Source: Actinomycetota bacterium (GTDB lineage: Bacteria; Actinomycetota; Humimicrobiia; Humimicrobiales; Humimicrobiaceae). Taken from it: DNA of 13,197 bases. Of the stretch, positions 1 through 7,174 are shown one piece after another. Where the stretch lies: positions 1 through 13,197 of the forward strand of contig JAMDDL010000072.1 in assembly GCA_023488645.1 (NCBI GenBank), written 5' to 3'. The notes beneath the pieces were generated by a model. That model searched no databases, was not told the origin of the DNA, and saw only the letters and a list, made by a program, of their open reading frames with translations. Every line of letters begins with the position of its first letter. Position 1 is the first letter of the stretch. The position numbers and the translations under genes were made by a program.

Positions 1-86
1 ATAAGTCTGTGGTTGATTTCAGTACAAATGATATTTTAAATAAAGAGCAAAAATTAACAAAATTCATATCAATCGAAGATACCTGA
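1..86 (+). CDS. 3' end of an upstream gene, product not identified (partial)
   Basis: A reading frame is open from position 3 and stops at TGA 84-86, leaving a 27-residue C-terminal tail (KSVVDF... ending ISIEDT). The start lies outside the window. The tail is too short to assign from sequence. In many bacteria the gene directly upstream of ribF is truB (tRNA pseudouridine-55 synthase), so that is the first candidate, on context only. The next gene starts 65 bases downstream on the same strand, consistent with one transcript. I see no terminator or clear promoter in 87-151. Confidence 0.45.
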   Translation, partial: KSVVDFSTNDILNKEQKLTKFISIEDT

Positions 87-151
87 TCAAATATATTTTA
101 AGAATTCTTTAAAAATTTATTTTATTAATATTAAAAAAGAAAAGGTATGTA

Positions 152-1105
152 TTGGCACAAATAATAAATTTAGCAGATTTAAAAGACAATTATTTTGAAA
201 AAAGTAAAAACATACTGGTCATAGGTTTTTTTGACGGCATTCATAAAGGTCATCAAAGCATTATCAAGAAATGTATAAGAAGAGCAAAAATTGTGAATGG
301 ATTAAGCATTGTTCTTACTTTTGATATTCCCCCTGTTAATTTAATAAGCGGTCAGAAAACAAAAAAACTTATAATGCCTTTTGAAGAAAAAATAAGAATG
401 ATAAACAATATGGGAGTTGATTATATTATAAGTGTAAATTTTAACAGGGAATTTGCAAATTTAAGCAAAATAGATTTTTGCCGTAAAATAATTCTTGAAA
501 AGATTAATGCCGGTGAAGTATTTATAGGTGAAAATTTCAGATTCGGAAAGAGTGCGGAAGGAGATTTCCTGTTTTTAAAAAATTTTTTAAAGGAAAATGG
601 CAGGATTGCCCATGCTGTTAAATTACTTAAGATAAACAATATTGTTATATCAAGCACTATTATCAGAGATTTTTATGACAGCGGGAATATTGATAAAATC
701 AGATTATTTCTTGGCCGTTATCCTTCAATTGAAGGAACCGTTCAGAAAGGTTTATTGAGGGGAGCAGAACTTGGCTTTCCAACAGCTAATATAGAAGTAG
801 ACGACTCATATATTATACCAAAAAATGGAGTTTATATCGGGAAAATAAAAATCCAGAATTCAAATAAATTTCTTCCGTCAATTATAAATATAGGAAATAA
901 TCCTACTTTCGGATACAGAAAAACTTTAGTTGAAGCCCATATTTTAAATTTTAAAAATAATATTTATTCAAAAAAAATAACTATTATATTTTTAAAATAC
1001 TTAAGAGATGAAAGAAGGTTTAATCTGATACATGACCTGGTAAATCAAATTAATGAGGATATAAAAAGCTCTGTCAATTTTTTTAAATCACAAAAAAAAT
1101 CTTAA
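152..1105 (+). CDS. ribF: Bifunctional riboflavin kinase / FAD synthetase
   Basis: RibF makes FMN from riboflavin and ATP, then adenylates FMN to FAD in the cytoplasm. The 317 residues match the usual bacterial length. The N-terminal nucleotidyltransferase domain (about 1-185) carries GFFDGIHKGHQ at 25-35, the G-x-F-D-G-x-H-x-G-H nucleotide-binding signature, and ISSTIIR at 166-172. The C-terminal riboflavin kinase domain (about 190-310) has GFPTAN at 208-213, including the Thr of the PTAN motif, then GVYIGKI and NIGNNPTFG. The start is TTG at 152. No in-frame ATG, GTG or TTG follows before the first conserved motif, and AAAGG at 141-145 is well placed. An ATG at 147 is in another frame. The gene sits upstream of rpsO, a common arrangement. 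Both catalytic halves look intact. Confidence 0.96.
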   Translation: MAQIINLADLKDNYFEKSKNILVIGFFDGIHKGHQSIIKKCIRRAKIVNGLSIVLTFDIPPVNLISGQKTKKLIMPFEEKIRMINNMGVDYIISVNFNREFANLSKIDFCRKIILEKINAGEVFIGENFRFGKSAEGDFLFLKNFLKENGRIAHAVKLLKINNIVISSTIIRDFYDSGNIDKIRLFLGRYPSIEGTVQKGLLRGAELGFPTANIEVDDSYIIPKNGVYIGKIKIQNSNKFLPSIINIGNNPTFGYRKTLVEAHILNFKNNIYSKKITIIFLKYLRDERRFNLIHDLVNQINEDIKSSVNFFKSQKKS

Positions 1106-1163
1106 AAATATTTTTATAAAGTAAACTTATATGAAAAATTTCTTAATAATATAATAATAAAAT

Positions 1164-1195
1164 GTTAAAATTATATTTTGGGGTAAAAGTTTAAC
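1164..1195 (+). other. Weak AT-rich stem-loop in the ribF-rpsO gap
   Basis: GTTAAA at 1164-1169 can pair with TTTAAC at 1190-1195, with an inner ATTTT/TAAAA pairing around a GGGG loop. The stem is almost all A-U with an asymmetric internal loop, and no U-run follows. It is a poor intrinsic terminator and may be chance in this composition. The rest of the 207-base gap (1106-1312) holds the rpsO promoter candidate and a leader of about 60 bases; I recognise no known S15 autoregulatory structure there. Confidence 0.2.
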
Positions 1196-1216
1196 AGGAA
1201 CAATAGGAAATTTTTA

Positions 1217-1246
1217 TTGACTTATTTTAAAAAAATACGTAATAAT
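1217..1246 (+). promoter_or_regulatory. Candidate sigma-70-type promoter for rpsO-pnp
   Basis: TTGACT at 1217-1222 matches the -35 consensus at five of six bases. AATAAT at 1241-1246 matches the -10 consensus at five of six, with an 18-base spacer. Transcription would begin near 1253, giving a leader of about 60 bases before the rpsO TTG. In AT-rich DNA such matches arise by chance, but the position directly upstream of rpsO, in the largest gap around it, supports it. Confidence 0.5.
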
Positions 1247-1293
1247 TATTATTTGTGTTAAAGTATGTGTTGAGAGTAATTAATAATATTTTT

Positions 1294-1302
1294 AAAGGGG
1301 TG
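1294..1302 (+). promoter_or_regulatory. Strong ribosome binding site deciding the rpsO TTG start
   Basis: AAAGGGGTG at 1294-1302 is an extended match to the anti-Shine-Dalgarno end of 16S rRNA and lies 10 bases before TTG 1313. There is no competing ATG or GTG in frame. The encoded N-terminus (MSITK) is the typical start of bacterial S15, so the site confirms real TTG initiation. Confidence 0.75.
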
Positions 1303-1312
1303 AAAGTAGAAG

Positions 1313-1582
1313 TTGTCCATTACAAAAACAGATAAACAAAACCTTATTGAAAAATTCAAGATTCATGAAAACGATACAGGATCTGCCGAAGTCCAGATTG
1401 CAATTCTGACTACAAGAATAAACCGGTTAAATGAACATTTAAAATTAAATAAGACTGATCATGCTTCAAGGAGAGGTCTTGTAATGATGGTTGGCAAGAG
1501 AAAAAGATTAATAGAGTATCTTAAAAGTCATGATCTGGCAAAATACAAAAAATTAATAAAAGATTTAGGTTTAAGAAAATAA
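1313..1582 (+). CDS. rpsO: 30S ribosomal protein S15
   Basis: S15 is a primary binder of 16S rRNA in the central domain of the small subunit and helps form the platform. The 89 residues equal the usual family length. Visible signatures are MSITK at the N-terminus, TGSAEVQIAILTTRINRLNEHLK at about 22-44 (three-helix core), HASRRGL at about 50-56, and the basic GKRKRLIEYLK near 61-71. It starts with TTG, preceded by a strong Shine-Dalgarno. pnp follows after 27 bases; the rpsO-pnp pair is conserved across most bacteria and is usually co-transcribed. In E. coli S15 represses its own translation through a leader pseudoknot. I could not identify an equivalent in this leader. Confidence 0.98.
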   Translation: MSITKTDKQNLIEKFKIHENDTGSAEVQIAILTTRINRLNEHLKLNKTDHASRRGLVMMVGKRKRLIEYLKSHDLAKYKKLIKDLGLRK

Positions 1583-1609
1583 TTTAAAGGTCGGGAGGTC
1601 CTCTTATAT

Positions 1610-3790
1610 TTGGAAAATATTTCTGATTTAAATATTGAAAATAGTAAAGAAAAAAGCGTTAAAATTGATATTGGCGGCAAGACAATAAAATTTTCAACCG
1701 GAAAGCTTGCAAAACAAACAAACAGTTCTGTTCTGGTTGAGTATGGAAACAGCGGAGTACTTGTTACTGCAGTAATGTCTGAAGATGCGGAAAAAAGTTA
1801 TGATTTTTTCCCTCTCGTTGTTGATGTAGAAGAAAGAATGTATGCTGCAGGCAAGATCCCGGGGGGATTTTTTAAACGTGAAGGAAAAGCATCAGATAAG
1901 GCTATATTAACATCAAGACTTACAGACAGGCCTTTAAGGCCATTGTTTGATAAAAATCTTCGCAATGAAGTGCAAATAGTTGCAACGATTCTGTCAGTTG
2001 ACCAGATTAATCCTTATGATATTCTTGTCATGAACGGAGCCTCAATGGCTTTAACCATTTCAGATATTCCCTTAGACGAGCCTATTGGTGCCGTAAGAAT
2101 AGGAAAGATAAAGGAAAAATACATAATTAACCCTGATTATGAGGAAATAGAAAAATCAAGCATTGATATTATTATTGCAGGAACGGAGAGTGCAATATTA
2201 ATGGTTGAGGCAGGATGCAGTGAAGCAAGTGAGGAGACAATTATGGAAGCCATTGAAATTGCTCACAATGAAATCAGGAAGTTAATTAATGCACAAAAAG
2301 ATTTCAAACAATTAATTGGTAAAAAAATTCAGGAAGGCTGCAGATTTGAATTAAACTGTGATGTAAAAAACAGGGTTAATGAGCTTGCACGCTCAAGAAT
2401 GCAGGAAATATTAAATTATATTGCACAAAAGGCAAAATCCGGTGAAATGATTGACATACTGGAGGAAACAAAAAAAGGTTATTTTCAGGATGAGCTAAAA
2501 ATAATAAATGAGGATGTAAAAACAAAACTTATTGAGGAGTTTCCTGATGAATCTGAAAGTATTTCATACAGCTTAAAGGATCTTGAAAGAACACTGGTAA
2601 GAAAAATGATACTGGAAGACGGAATAAGGCCTGATGGCAGAAAACCTGACGAGATAAGGAAGATTACATGTGAAGTCGGGCTGTTTCCTGCAACAACACA
2701 CGGGACAGGTTTATTCACCAGGGGTAAGACTCAGGCTTTAACAATTCTTGCTTTAGGCTCCATGAAGGAATCACAAAAAATAGATAGCATAGACTCTGAA
2801 GAGTTTAAAAGATTTATGCATCATTATAATTTTCCAGCATTTTCAACCGGAGAAACCGGTGCTTTCAGAGGTCCCAGAAGAAGAGAAATCGGGCACGGGG
2901 CACTTGCTGAACGTGCTCTTAAACCAATGATTCCTGATAAGGAAACATTTCCATATTCAATAAGGCTTGTTTCAGAGATACTTGAATCAAATGGTTCAAC
3001 ATCCATGGCAAGTGTATGCGGTTCAACTTTAGCTTTAATGGATGCAGGAGTTCCAATATTAAATCCTGTTTCAGGAATTGCAATGGGTTTAATAAAGGAT
3101 GAAGCCAGTGAAAATTTTGTAGTACTGTCAGATATTCAGGGTGTTGAAGATTTTTATGGAGATATGGATTTTAAGATAGCAGGGACAAAAAATGGAATAA
3201 CTGCTCTTCAAATGGATATAAAAATAAAAGGCATTTCTGTTGATATCATAAAAAAAGCTATTTACAAGGCACAGGCAGGAAGAATCTTTATTTTAAATAA
3301 AATGCTTGAAGCAATACCAAAATACAGGGAGAAATTATCAGAAAGTGCTCCAAAAATCACTACCTTTAGAGTTCCAAAAGAAAAAATTGGTGAAATAATA
3401 GGTCCTGGCGGTAAAAACATCAAAGCAATTAAAGAAGAATTTGATCTTGAAGCAATTGAACTATATGATGAAGATAACGAGGGAGTTGTTGAAATTGTTT
3501 CTCCGGATGAAAATAATGTATTTCTTGCCAGAAAAAAAATTGAAGCTTTGCTTAAAGGAATTGATGACATAAATGTCGGCGATGAATTTTTAGGCACAGT
3601 AGTTGGAATTACAAAATTTGGAGCATTTATAAATATTATTCCTGGAATTGACGGGCTGCTTCATATTTCCAAAGTTACCGATAAGAGGATTGATAAAGTA
3701 GAAGATTTTCTCAAATTAAATGAAAAAATACTTGTTAAAGTTTCCTCTATCGATAAAAAGGAAAGAAAAATCTCTCTGGAAAGAGCCTGA
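1610..3790 (+). CDS. pnp: Polyribonucleotide nucleotidyltransferase (PNPase)
   Basis: PNPase degrades RNA 3' to 5' by phosphorolysis, releasing nucleoside diphosphates, and acts as a trimer in mRNA decay. The 726 residues show the full layout: first RNase PH domain (about 15-230), all-helical linker (about 240-320), second RNase PH domain (about 330-560), KH domain with the GPGG loop at 598-601, and S1 domain (about 655-725, with GTVVGITKFGAF). Catalytic residues of the second core line up in DFYGDMDFK: Asp514, Asp520 and Lys522 correspond to E. coli D486, D492 and K494. FFKREGKASDKAIL and RLTDRPLRP mark the first core. The start is TTG at 1610 with GGGAGGT at 1593-1599; no other start precedes the conserved region. 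RNase J, encoded further downstream, is a likely partner in RNA turnover. Confidence 0.98.
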   Translation: MENISDLNIENSKEKSVKIDIGGKTIKFSTGKLAKQTNSSVLVEYGNSGVLVTAVMSEDAEKSYDFFPLVVDVEERMYAAGKIPGGFFKREGKASDKAILTSRLTDRPLRPLFDKNLRNEVQIVATILSVDQINPYDILVMNGASMALTISDIPLDEPIGAVRIGKIKEKYIINPDYEEIEKSSIDIIIAGTESAILMVEAGCSEASEETIMEAIEIAHNEIRKLINAQKDFKQLIGKKIQEGCRFELNCDVKNRVNELARSRMQEILNYIAQKAKSGEMIDILEETKKGYFQDELKIINEDVKTKLIEEFPDESESISYSLKDLERTLVRKMILEDGIRPDGRKPDEIRKITCEVGLFPATTHGTGLFTRGKTQALTILALGSMKESQKIDSIDSEEFKRFMHHYNFPAFSTGETGAFRGPRRREIGHGALAERALKPMIPDKETFPYSIRLVSEILESNGSTSMASVCGSTLALMDAGVPILNPVSGIAMGLIKDEASENFVVLSDIQGVEDFYGDMDFKIAGTKNGITALQMDIKIKGISVDIIKKAIYKAQAGRIFILNKMLEAIPKYREKLSESAPKITTFRVPKEKIGEIIGPGGKNIKAIKEEFDLEAIELYDEDNEGVVEIVSPDENNVFLARKKIEALLKGIDDINVGDEFLGTVVGITKFGAFINIIPGIDGLLHISKVTDKRIDKVEDFLKLNEKILVKVSSIDKKERKISLERA

Positions 3791-3832
3791 AAATATCTGT
3801 AAATTTTCATGAGAGGTTAAATTTTGAAGGCA

Positions 3833-3861
3833 TTTACAATTTTATGATAGGGGCAAATTAT
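3833..3861 (+). promoter_or_regulatory. Tentative promoter in front of the structured island
   Basis: TTTACA at 3833-3838 (five of six to TTGACA) is followed after 17 bases by AATTAT at 3856-3861 (four of six to TATAAT). A start about seven bases on would fall near 3868, almost exactly where the inverted-repeat island begins. This fits an RNA that starts with GGC. The -10 match is weak and the region is AT-rich, so chance is a serious alternative. Confidence 0.25.
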
Positions 3862-3868
3862 TGGATAA

Positions 3869-4002
3869 GGCTTAGGTGTTGAGAAAACCATTTGAAGGCG
3901 GAGCGGGCATGGTTCCTCTCAAAAGAGGAGAGCGAAGCCTGAAATCTGAGCAAACTTTGACTCGCTGGGGCAAAGCTTGCGTGTTTTCGAAGCACCTAAG
4001 CC
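3869..4002 (+). ncRNA. Candidate structured RNA or small inverted-repeat element
   Basis: The pnp-M16 gap (3791-4096) contains a 134-base island with 69 G/C by my count (about 51%), far above its surroundings. Its ends are inverted repeats: GGCTTAGGTG at 3869-3878 pairs with CACCTAAGCC at 3993-4002. The helix continues through UU/AG pairing, a tandem G-A/A-G step (81-82 with 89-90), and GAAAAC 3883-3888 with GTTTTC 3983-3988. Inside are two hairpins: P2 (CGGGC 3904-3908 with GCCTG 3937-3941, capped by a 7-bp stem 3913-3930 with a CAAA loop) and P3 (3950-3959 with 3971-3980, one mismatch, 11-base loop). This makes a three-way junction. The outer helix can extend to 3854-4013 with G-U pairs and bulges. 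It does not look like any riboswitch, SRP RNA, tmRNA, RNase P RNA or 6S RNA that I know. A MITE-like insertion is the main alternative. Strand is inferred from the neighbours; the fold could form from either strand. Confidence 0.55.
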
Positions 4003-4013
4003 GTTGATAATTG

Positions 4014-4053
4014 TAGCATTACTTATATTTCGATCACGAAAAAGGAAATGCTA
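4014..4053 (+). promoter_or_regulatory. Stem-loop upstream of the M16 protease gene
   Basis: TAGCATT at 4014-4020 is the exact reverse complement of AATGCTA at 4047-4053. Within it, TTTCG 4028-4032 pairs with CGAAA 4037-4041 around an ATCA loop, with an internal loop between the two stems. No U-run follows directly, so it is not a normal intrinsic terminator. It lies 43 bases before the protease start and could be an mRNA processing or stability structure, an operator, or the downstream half of a leader that includes the 3869-4002 fold. Confidence 0.4.
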
Positions 4054-4096
4054 ACTTAAATTTTAAAATTTTTACAGGAAAGATTAATATAATTGC

Positions 4097-5377
4097 TTGA
4101 ATAGTTTAAATTTAGAAAATTATGAAGTTACCGAACTTGAAAATGGAATAAGGATCATAAGTGAACACATTCCTTATTTCAGATCAATTTCACTTGGAAT
4201 CTGGGTTGCCAGCGGTTCAAGAAGTGAATCTGTAAAGTTAAATGGTATTACTCATCTTATCGAACATCTTCTTTTTAAGGGAACCAAAAAGAGATCAAAC
4301 AGGGAAATAGCTATTGAATTTGATTCGATAGGTGCAGATTTCAATGCTTTTACAGATAAGGAAAATTCATGTTTTTATTGTGATTTTATTGATACTCATC
4401 TTAATAAATGTGCTGAACTTCTGTTTGATGTTGTATTAAATCCTTCCTTTCTGCTGGAAAACTTATATACTGAAAAAAAAATAATTCTTGAAGAGATAAA
4501 AATGATTGAAGATACACCTTCAGAAGATATCTTTAATTATTTTTATGAGCTGGTTTTAAATAATCACCCCTTAAGTCTTTCAATTCTTGGCACAAGAGAA
4601 TCACTTCAAAATATTCTGATAAATGATATTTGGGATTATTTCAATAAAAGATTTGTTTTTAAAAATATTGTTGTATCAGCGGCAGGCAATATAAAACATA
4701 ATGATCTGGTGGAGGCTGTTAAAAAAAATACTGCCGGTCTTGCTTTTAATGGATTTAATAAAAAGGAGATTATTGAAAAAAAAGAACCTGAAATCAAGAG
4801 CAGTTTAAAAATAGTAAAAAAGAAAATAAAATCTGCTAATATATGTTATGGAGGAATTGGATGCAGAAGGTCAAGTTCAGACAGATACCCTCTTACTGTT
4901 TTAATGAATCTTCTTGGCGGAAGTATGAGCAGCAGATTATTTCAAAAAATAAGGGAAGATATGGGACTTGCATATTCGATTTTTGCAGGCAATACCCAAT
5001 ATACAGATACCGGTATTATTGATATTTATGCAGCAAGCGATCCTTTAAATGCACAAAAGGTTATAGAAATAATTAGCAAGGAAATAGAAGATATCAGGAA
5101 AAACTCAATGAATGAAATTGAACTTGACAGAGCAAAGGAAAATATAAAAGGAGGAATAGTTTTAAATATAGAGGAAATCAGCTCAAGGATGTTCCGTTTC
5201 GGCAAAAGCCTTTTAGTAGATAATCAGGTTTTGCCTATTAATGAAATTTTAAATAAAATAGATATGGTTACCATAAGTGATATCCATGATACTGCCGTCA
5301 AATATTTTGATCCTGAAAGAAAAAATATAGTGATTCTGGGGGAAGTGGATAAAAAAATTTTTAAGGAGTTAAAATGA
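4097..5377 (+). CDS. M16-family zinc metallopeptidase (YmxG/MlpA, processing-peptidase type)
   Basis: This is a single-unit, pitrilysin-superfamily protease of 426 residues, like the YmxG/MlpA proteins found next to pnp in Firmicutes and Actinomycetota. The N-terminal catalytic half has the inverted zinc motif HLIEH at 53-57 (His53, Glu56, His57), followed 76 residues later by Glu133 in LEEIKM, the expected third metal ligand. The C-terminal half (about 220-420) has GGSMSSRLFQKIRED and GLAYS, the Arg/Tyr region that helps hold substrate. The zinc site is complete, so it should be active, and there is no signal peptide, so it is probably cytoplasmic. The physiological substrate is not known from sequence. 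The start is TTG at 4097, with AGGAAAG at 4076-4082, a rather long spacing of 14 bases. The gene ends in an ATGA overlap with dapB. Confidence 0.93.
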   Translation: MNSLNLENYEVTELENGIRIISEHIPYFRSISLGIWVASGSRSESVKLNGITHLIEHLLFKGTKKRSNREIAIEFDSIGADFNAFTDKENSCFYCDFIDTHLNKCAELLFDVVLNPSFLLENLYTEKKIILEEIKMIEDTPSEDIFNYFYELVLNNHPLSLSILGTRESLQNILINDIWDYFNKRFVFKNIVVSAAGNIKHNDLVEAVKKNTAGLAFNGFNKKEIIEKKEPEIKSSLKIVKKKIKSANICYGGIGCRRSSSDRYPLTVLMNLLGGSMSSRLFQKIREDMGLAYSIFAGNTQYTDTGIIDIYAASDPLNAQKVIEIISKEIEDIRKNSMNEIELDRAKENIKGGIVLNIEEISSRMFRFGKSLLVDNQVLPINEILNKIDMVTISDIHDTAVKYFDPERKNIVILGEVDKKIFKELK

Positions 5378-6171
5378 AAAAAATTGCCTTATTTGGAATT
5401 TGCGGAAAAATGGGAAAGTCAATGCTGTCCGAACTGATTATGGAAGAAGATATCAGTATAGTAGCAGGATTTGACAGGATAAATATTGGCACTGACATAG
5501 GAGTTCTGGCAGGAAGAGAAATTTCGGGAGTTAAGGTTACTGATAACTATGAAGATATAAAGATTGCCAAACCTGATTTGATAATAGATTTTACAGGTCC
5601 TGAAATAGTGTATAAAAACGTCTTATGGGCGATTGAAAATAAGCTTGATATTATTGTAGGTGCCACAGGTTTAAAAAAAGAGGAAGTTGAAAATATAAGG
5701 AAAAAAGCTGTTAAATCCGCAAGTAAAATATTTATTGTTCCAAACTTTTCAGTTGGAGCTGTTTTGATGATGATATTGTCATCTCTTGCTGCTCCTTATT
5801 TTGAGAATTGCGAAATAATTGAAATGCACCATGATAAAAAAAAGGATGCACCCTCAGGAACAGCCATAGCAACTTCAATGGCAATCAGTGAGAAGAAAAA
5901 TTTTAATTTAACCAGGTTTTTACCATTTGAAAAAGAAACACTTGAAGGCAGCCGCGGAGCATTTTCTGACGGCATTCACATACACAGTATAAGGCTTCCA
6001 GGTTTGCTTGCACATCAAAGTGTTATTTTCGGGTCAAAAGGGCAAACTCTTATTATTAAACATGACAGTATTGACAGATCTTCTTATTATCCGGGTTTGA
6101 TACTTGCAATAAAAAACATTGACAAACTTCCTGTTTTTTCTTACGGGCTTGACAGTCTTATTAAAATTTAA
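5374..6171 (+). CDS. dapB: 4-hydroxy-tetrahydrodipicolinate reductase
   Basis: DapB reduces the DapA product to tetrahydrodipicolinate with NAD(P)H, in the lysine and meso-diaminopimelate pathway. The 265 residues are normal length. The Rossmann nucleotide-binding loop is GICGKMGK at 8-15, and DFTGP at 72-76 is the usual nucleotide-side segment. The substrate motif HHDKKKDAPSGTA at 152-164 aligns with E. coli HHRHKVDAPSGTA, placing the catalytic pair at His152 and Lys156. GSRGAFSDGIHIHSIRLPG follows near 192-210. AAGGAG at 5363-5368 lies five bases before ATG, inside the end of the protease gene, and the ATGA overlap suggests translational coupling. dapA follows after a 34-base gap, so the two consecutive pathway steps are encoded together in reverse order of reaction. 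Confidence 0.97.
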   Translation: MKKIALFGICGKMGKSMLSELIMEEDISIVAGFDRINIGTDIGVLAGREISGVKVTDNYEDIKIAKPDLIIDFTGPEIVYKNVLWAIENKLDIIVGATGLKKEEVENIRKKAVKSASKIFIVPNFSVGAVLMMILSSLAAPYFENCEIIEMHHDKKKDAPSGTAIATSMAISEKKNFNLTRFLPFEKETLEGSRGAFSDGIHIHSIRLPGLLAHQSVIFGSKGQTLIIKHDSIDRSSYYPGLILAIKNIDKLPVFSYGLDSLIKI

Positions 6172-6193
6172 AAATTTATTATCTTTATTATAT

Positions 6194-6200
6194 GTGGAGG
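6194..6200 (+). promoter_or_regulatory. Ribosome binding site that fixes the dapA start
   Basis: GTGGAGG at 6194-6200 lies five bases before ATG 6206. The frame is also open upstream to an ATG at 6119 inside dapB, but that start lacks a binding site and would add 29 residues absent from the family. The site selects 6206. Confidence 0.8.
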
Positions 6201-6205
6201 TTAAA

Positions 6206-7087
6206 ATGATTGATTTGGGTGAAGTTATAACAGCAATGGTTACTCCATTTAATAATGATTATGATATAGACTGGCAGTCAACAGACAAGCTGATGGATTA
6301 TCTTGTTGAAAATGGAAGCGACAGTTTACTGCTTGCCGGGACAACAGGGGAATCCCCGACTTTGACAGATGATGAAAAAATTGAACTGTTCAAGTTCGGC
6401 AGGAAAAAATTTCAAGATAAAATTAAGATAATTGCAGGAACAGGTACAAACAATACTTACCATACTGTTGAATTATCAAAAAAAGCACGGGCAGCCGGCG
6501 CAGATGCCTTGCTTTTAGTTACACCTTATTACAACAAGCCAACACAATCCGGTTTGGTAAAGCATTTTGAAACGGTCTCAAACTCCGTTGATATTCCGAT
6601 TATTGTATACAATGTACCTTCAAGAACATGCTGTAATATTAATTCAAAAACATGCGTGACGATCTCAGGATTAAAGAATATTATAGGGATAAAGGAAGCA
6701 AGTGCAGATTTAAGACAAATTGCAGAAATTATAAGAGATACTGATAAGGATTTTAAGATTTACAGCGGAAATGACGGTGACACATTTGCAATAGTAGCAC
6801 TTGGCGGAGCCGGAGTTATAAGCGTTGCTTCACATATAATAGGCAGGGAAATTAAGGAAATGATTGGATTTATAAAAAAAGGCAGTATTGCTGCTGCTGC
6901 AGATATGCATAAAAAATATCTTGATATATTTTATGGTATTTTTATGACTACAAGCCCTATTCCAATTAAAAAAGCTTTAAATCTTAAGGGGATAAATGTG
7001 GGTCCGTTAAGACCGCCGTTATATAATATGGAACCAGCGGAAGAAGAAACTTTTAGCAAATTACTTTCAAAATATAATATAATATAA
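6206..7087 (+). CDS. dapA: 4-hydroxy-tetrahydrodipicolinate synthase
   Basis: DapA condenses pyruvate with aspartate semialdehyde, the committed step toward lysine and diaminopimelate. The protein is 293 residues and forms a TIM barrel, usually a homotetramer. Active-site residues sit at a constant +2 offset from E. coli: Thr46 and Thr47 in GTTGES (45-50), Tyr109 in PYYNKP, Tyr135 and Arg140 in YNVPSRT, and the Schiff-base Lys163 in GIKEAS. GNDGDTFAIVALGGAGVISVASH near 188-210 completes the family signature. All key residues are present, which favours a true DapA over N-acetylneuraminate lyase or other class I aldolase relatives; adjacency to dapB supports this. The coding end is followed by an AT-only stretch (7088-7130) with no terminator that I can see before rnj. 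Confidence 0.97.
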   Translation: MIDLGEVITAMVTPFNNDYDIDWQSTDKLMDYLVENGSDSLLLAGTTGESPTLTDDEKIELFKFGRKKFQDKIKIIAGTGTNNTYHTVELSKKARAAGADALLLVTPYYNKPTQSGLVKHFETVSNSVDIPIIVYNVPSRTCCNINSKTCVTISGLKNIIGIKEASADLRQIAEIIRDTDKDFKIYSGNDGDTFAIVALGGAGVISVASHIIGREIKEMIGFIKKGSIAAAADMHKKYLDIFYGIFMTTSPIPIKKALNLKGINVGPLRPPLYNMEPAEEETFSKLLSKYNII

Positions 7088-7174
7088 TATAAAATAAAAT
7101 ATCATAATTTTTTTTATTAATTATTTTTAACAAGTAAGTAGTATTATTTAAGAAAATTTTCAGGACTTTTAATC

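Noticed and set aside
1595..1603. Palindrome GAGGTCCTC overlapping the pnp ribosome binding site as an operator
   Set aside because: It is nine bases with no room for a hairpin loop and arises from the Shine-Dalgarno sequence itself.
2485..3597. Open frames on the minus strand inside pnp (also inside ribF, rnj and ftsK)
   Set aside because: They run antisense to well-supported genes, show no family motifs, and are explained by codon composition of the real genes.
3801..3825. AAATTT...AAATTT pairing just after the pnp stop as a terminator
   Set aside because: The stem is six A-U pairs with a 13-base loop and no G-C; it would not be stable.
3869..4002. Island as a known riboswitch, SRP RNA, tmRNA, RNase P RNA or CRISPR repeat
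   Set aside because: None of the conserved core sequences of these classes that I can recall is present, and there are no regularly spaced direct repeats.
6119..6205. Longer dapA start at ATG 6119 overlapping dapB
   Set aside because: There is no ribosome binding site there and the extra 29 residues are not part of the family, while ATG 6206 has GTGGAGG five bases away and gives the canonical N-terminus.
7127..7147. TTAACA and TATTAT upstream of rnj as a promoter
   Set aside because: The spacer is only nine bases, so the two boxes cannot work together; no better pair was found in 7088-7174.
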